This document shows positions 45,201 to 47,864 of a stretch of DNA of 47,864 nt, one piece after another (position 1 is the stretch's first letter; the number at the start of each line of letters is the position of its first letter). The position numbers and the translations under genes were made by a program. The DNA lies in assembly GCA_945877625.1 (NCBI GenBank), contig CAMCSF010000003.1, positions 1 to 47,864 on the forward strand, given 5' to 3'. This DNA is from Methylomonas koyamae (GTDB lineage Bacteria; Pseudomonadota; Gammaproteobacteria; Methylococcales; Methylomonadaceae). Below the pieces are notes generated by a model, which made no database searches, had not been told where the DNA came from, and saw nothing but the letters and a program-made list of their open reading frames with translations.

Positions 45201-47123
45201 TTAGGCTGCGCTTTGCAATTCGTCAGCAAGTGATGAAATCTCTTCAATCGCAGAAGCCAATTCTTCAGCACCTTTGGATTGTTGTACCGCAGCCGCAGCC
45301 GCTTCGTTAACCGCTTTTTCAGCTTCTTGTGCAGCAGTAGAAATTTGCTCGACACCTTTTTTGGCTTGACCAATCGCAGCGGCAATTTCGACAGAGGCAT
45401 TCAAAATCGCTTGGGTGCCGTTATCCACTTCAACCACGTTAGCTTCGATTTCGTTCAGATTAGCGGTTGAAACTTTTGCTTGTTCAACTTCGGTAACTGC
45501 CGCTTCGACAATTTGTGCCAAGTCAGTGCTCACCGCAAAAATTTGATCTTGTACCGCTTTGACCATGTCTTTAATGCGATCAGCATTTTCAGCTGAATCA
45601 CGGGCCAAATTACGAATGTCGTTAGATACCACCACAAAGCCTTTACCAAACTCACCGGCACGCGCAGCCTCGATGGCGCCGTTAACCGCTAATAAGTTGG
45701 TTTGAATTGAAACTGTCGCAATCGCTTCAACGATTTTGTCGATGCGGCGAGCAACCAACTCAAGGTCTTTGACTTGTTTAATGCTTTGCTGAGTGCCTAG
45801 AACTGAGGAAGAAATACCATCAATCAATTCATCAACCGAAGTTTTGTTAGTCGCTAACAAACCTTGCACACCACGCAGTTTTTCAGCACTGATAGTCGCT
45901 CTGTCTTGAGCCACTTCAATACCTTTCTCGATTTGGTTAACCGCTGCCGCTGATTCTTCACTGGCTGCTGCTGCAGTTTGTGCGCCTTTACGGATTTGTT
46001 CCAACGCCGCCATGATTTGCGCGCTGGCACGGTTAATTTCTTGCACCGCTGACGACAATTCTTCAGCAGATGACGCCACTTCTTCGGCGCTTTTCGCTAC
46101 GTCAGTGGAGTTTTTCAAATCTTCGGCTAATTCAGATAAAGCTTGTGCCGCTTGCTCTGATTCAGCCAAGGCTTGCGCTTGTTCTTCAACAGTTTTGGTT
46201 GATTCTTCCGCCGCCGCTGATTGTTCAACTGAAGCTGAAGCAATGTCTTCAGAACCTTTCAAAGCTTGTTGTGCAGCCGCTTCTGATTGTTTAGCGCCAG
46301 CAGCAATTTCAACAATACCTTTTACAACATCAACTACGTCGATGCGGATTTGTTCCAACTGTTGAGTAATGATTTTGCCTTTCGCTACCTCACCTTCAAC
46401 GGTTTGTGCTGATTCGTTAATACCGTCAGAAATGACTTTAACGTCTTGTTGGATTTGCCCCACCAAGTCTTGAATTTGTTTGGCGCTTTTTTCAGAAGTT
46501 TCCGCCAAAGTCCGCACTTCGTCAGCAACCACCGCAAAACCACGACCATGACGGCCAGCGCGCGCTGCTTCAATCGCCGCGTTCAAAGCCAATAAGTTAG
46601 TTTGGTCAGCAATACGCGCCACGGCTTTAACGATGTCGCCGATATTGGCCGCTTGTTGCTCCAATTCTTCAACCATTTTGACTGAAGCGACTTGGCGTTG
46701 CGCTGCAACACCGACATTGGTAATCAAACCCGCGACATCAGCTGAGGTTTTGACAATTAAAGCTTGAGAAGCTTCGCCTTTAGTTTGGCTAATATCTGCA
46801 TTTTGTAACTGTAAAGCGATGGCGCCTGTGACTTGATTAAAGGCCGCTAATGATTCTTGCGCCGCGCCTGATGCTTCTTCAGCACCGGTGGCGATTTGAT
46901 CAGAGGCGCGTTTTAATTCTTCTGCAGCTGAGGCCGCTTCGTTAATACCCGATGACAACTGCGCAGTGGCGGCAGCAATTCGCTCAGCAGCTTGCTGTTG
47001 TTTGGCTAAAGTTCTAGCACGTTTGCGCTGAGCATCCGCTTCGCGAGAGGTTGCGGCGTTGGTTTTACCGGTATCGACTGCTTGATAGCTAGTAGTAGCA
47101 GTTGGTTTTTTAACGATGGCCAT
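45201..47123 (-). CDS. Soluble chemoreceptor with two tandem signalling domains
   Basis: The 640 residues (ATG at 47123, GGAG 8 bp before it; the track start is upstream of the leader hairpin) have no membrane helix, no PAS and no other sensor, only long Ala/Glu/Gln-rich coiled coil. Two receptor signalling tips are present about 300 residues apart: [34 protein letters not shown] (near 171-204) and [34 protein letters not shown] (near 471-504). Repeated EEL/EEI segments such as [13 protein letters not shown] and [14 protein letters not shown] look like methylation helices. It heads the chemotaxis cluster and lies 11 bp before the triple-CheW gene. Its input is unknown. Confidence 0.92.
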   Translation of the reverse strand: MAIVKKPTATTSYQAVDTGKTNAATSREADAQRKRARTLAKQQQAAERIAAATAQLSSGINEAASAAEELKRASDQIATGAEEASGAAQESLAAFNQVTGAIALQLQNADISQTKGEASQALIVKTSADVAGLITNVGVAAQRQVASVKMVEELEQQAANIGDIVKAVARIADQTNLLALNAAIEAARAGRHGRGFAVVADEVRTLAETSEKSAKQIQDLVGQIQQDVKVISDGINESAQTVEGEVAKGKIITQQLEQIRIDVVDVVKGIVEIAAGAKQSEAAAQQALKGSEDIASASVEQSAAAEESTKTVEEQAQALAESEQAAQALSELAEDLKNSTDVAKSAEEVASSAEELSSAVQEINRASAQIMAALEQIRKGAQTAAAASEESAAAVNQIEKGIEVAQDRATISAEKLRGVQGLLATNKTSVDELIDGISSSVLGTQQSIKQVKDLELVARRIDKIVEAIATVSIQTNLLAVNGAIEAARAGEFGKGFVVVSNDIRNLARDSAENADRIKDMVKAVQDQIFAVSTDLAQIVEAAVTEVEQAKVSTANLNEIEANVVEVDNGTQAILNASVEIAAAIGQAKKGVEQISTAAQEAEKAVNEAAAAAVQQSKGAEELASAIEEISSLADELQSAA

Positions 47124-47159
47124 GAAACAGCTCCTTTTTTTAATAATTAATGAACACAA

Positions 47160-47180
47160 TAAAAAACCCGAGTCAACGGG
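47160..47180 (-). terminator. Terminator-like (attenuator-like) hairpin in the receptor leader
   Basis: On the minus strand CCCG-TTGACT-CGGG is followed directly by TTTTTTATT, about 40 bp before the receptor ATG. The 4-bp GC stem with a U-tract in a 5' leader would suit attenuation, but the stem is short. Confidence 0.35.
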
Positions 47181-47210
47181 AGGCCACCGAACCAAATAAA
47201 AAGTCAGTTA

Positions 47211-47240
47211 GTGGAAAAAATTACTTTTGTAGTTTTCCAC
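47211..47240. promoter_or_regulatory. Inverted repeat GTGGAAAA-N14-TTTTCCAC
   Basis: Two perfect 8-base arms (47211-47218 and 47233-47240) about 90-120 bp before the receptor start, possibly an operator or part of the leader structure. No regulator is known for it. Confidence 0.35.
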
Positions 47241-47408
47241 GATTCTTCAATTTCCGAATGCTTAATTAGGGGGGCTTTTTCAGCTCTATTCAAAAAAACC
47301 GCATATCCACTGAGTTTTTTTGTGTTTTTTAACAGAGGTTACGCAGTATTTATGATCTTGATGCGATCAACTCTGGCAAAGTCGCCTTAGCGTTTTGAAT
47401 CACTTTTC

Positions 47409-47489
47409 TTTGTCATCCCGTTAGGGAACGCTTGATTTTAAAGGTATTGAATCCCTTAGAGGCTGAGGGATTCCTAACGGAATGACAAA
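47409..47489. repeat. Nested inverted repeat with GTCATYCCGTTAGG ends
   Basis: Outer arms TTTGTCATCCCGTTAGGGAA (47409-47428) and TTCCTAACGGAATGACAAA (47471-47489) pair with one mismatch and one bulge. An inner stem AATCCCTTAG / CTGAGGGATT (about 47450-47472) lies inside. The GTCATTCC...GGAATGAC ends are of the small REP/MITE-like kind. Confidence 0.65.
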
Positions 47490-47542
47490 ACAAAATGTTA
47501 AGGCAGTTAAATAAAGGACTGATTTTTTAAAGCCCTATGGCG

Positions 47543-47697
47543 TTTAAACCAAAATAGTCACGGATGTTACGCAACGCTAACAACGGCTAGCGAAACTGAT
47601 TCTACCTCTGCATAACGTCTACCTAATTAAAACCTTGTCGTTACCGCGAAGGCGGGAATGACGGCCATATCCAAAAATGAATGAAATTCCTGCATAA
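47543..47697. repeat. Dispersed intergenic repeat, copy B
   Basis: The left end TTTAAACCAAAATAG (47543-47557) is identical to that of copy A and the right about 45 bp (to 47697) match in roughly 38 positions, but the middle is different. A hairpin GTCGTTACCGC-GAAG-GCGGGAATGAC (47637-47662) lies near the right end. A GATTTTTTAAA block at 47521-47531 precedes the left end, as if 17 bases had been added relative to copy A. Confidence 0.65.
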
Positions 47698-47864
47698 GCT
47701 CAGTTTTTAACACTGAAGCCAATCGAAAATTTTTTAAACCACCGATTTAGAGCTTAAAACCCGCTGTTATTACCTAATTGAGCAATTAAGCCTCAGCTTA
47801 CAATGCCAACCTATTCAATTAAGCCCAGAGCATTGCCGTGACATCAAACCCAGCCGCCTCCAGC

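Larger units (their letters stand above)
47124..47864. other. Non-coding region upstream of the chemotaxis cluster
   Basis: This 741-base AT-rich stretch has no credible gene. It holds the leader hairpin and the GTGGAAAA repeat close to the receptor gene, a nested inverted repeat at 47409-47489, the second copy of the dispersed repeat at 47543-47697, and another ATTTTTTAAACCA block at 47729-47741. The cluster promoter should be here but I cannot place it with confidence. Confidence 0.6.

Noticed and set aside
46012-46365. 117-residue plus-strand ORF opposite the two-tip receptor
   Set aside because: Cys/Ser/Ala-rich shadow of the receptor's repetitive coiled-coil codons.
47612-47638. Sigma-28-like ACAAGGTT-N11-GACGTTAT on the minus strand upstream of the che cluster
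   Set aside because: The -35 fits only 5 of 8 positions and it lies about 490 bp from the first gene, inside a repeat copy.
47819-47863. Minus-strand frame at the right edge reading LEAAGFDVTAMLWA then stop, possibly the C-terminus of a gene entering from the right
   Set aside because: Only 14 codons are visible, which is too few to separate a real gene end from chance.
1-47864. CRISPR array, tRNA or rRNA genes
   Set aside because: No regularly spaced direct repeats and no tRNA/rRNA signature was seen on either strand.

Overview
The window is almost entirely motility and chemotaxis DNA from a Gram-negative, polarly or sparsely flagellated bacterium. L- and P-ring genes (flgH, flgI), an FlgJ with a muramidase domain, FlhF/FlhG, FliA/FlgM and a MotC/MotD-like stator next to fliA all point to a gammaproteobacterium. 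By eye the base composition is AT-leaning (low to mid 40s % GC). I cannot name the genus; a methylotrophic/methanotrophic gammaproteobacterium is a guess only.

Layout: (1) 1-540, the 3' part of an Rpn/DUF4351 nuclease-like gene. (2) 631-1281, an orphan FlhB C-terminal-domain gene (+) converging on an inverted fliE (-). (3) 1474-11615, a tightly coupled + strand run fliFGHIJKLMNOPQR (MS ring, switch, export ATPase, hook-length control, export gate). (4) 11670-21141, a - strand run flgBCDEFGHIJKL (rod, hook, rings, hook-filament junction) that converges on fliR, with a good sigma-28 promoter in front of flgKL. (5) 21315-22930, flgA then flgMN, the latter behind a good sigma-28 promoter. (6) 23064-30783, flhB-flhA-flhF-flhG-fliA-motA-motB on +. 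(7) 30998-47123, a - strand chemotaxis cluster read from right to left: a soluble two-tip chemoreceptor, a three-domain CheW, CheB, a HEAT-repeat protein, CheR, CheY, a very long CheA, a degenerate STAS protein, a second CheY, a CheZ-like protein, a ParA-family ATPase, a PAS receptor and a transmembrane receptor. (8) 47124-47864, non-coding, with several inverted repeats.

How it works together: FliE/FliF/FliG/FliM/FliN build basal body and switch; FlhA/FlhB/FliOPQR with FliHIJ export rod, hook and filament parts; FlgM holds FliA until the hook is finished, then FliA fires flgMN and flgKL. FlhF and FlhG set position and number. MotA/MotB drive rotation, and the chemotaxis cluster feeds CheY-P to FliM (CheY-binding peptide intact). 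No fliC, fliD, fliS or flr/fle regulator is present, so they must lie elsewhere.

The most unusual points are the chemotaxis cluster architecture (double-headed cytosolic receptor, triple CheW, HEAT, STAS lacking its serine, CheZ-like, ParA, translationally coupled for much of its length), an FlhG that keeps the FlhF-activating DQAxxLR helix but has lost the ATPase P-loop, a PAS receptor that appears to have lost its methylation pairs yet ends in an adaptation-enzyme-tether-like pentapeptide, and two intergenic hairpins whose two arms have changed in concert.
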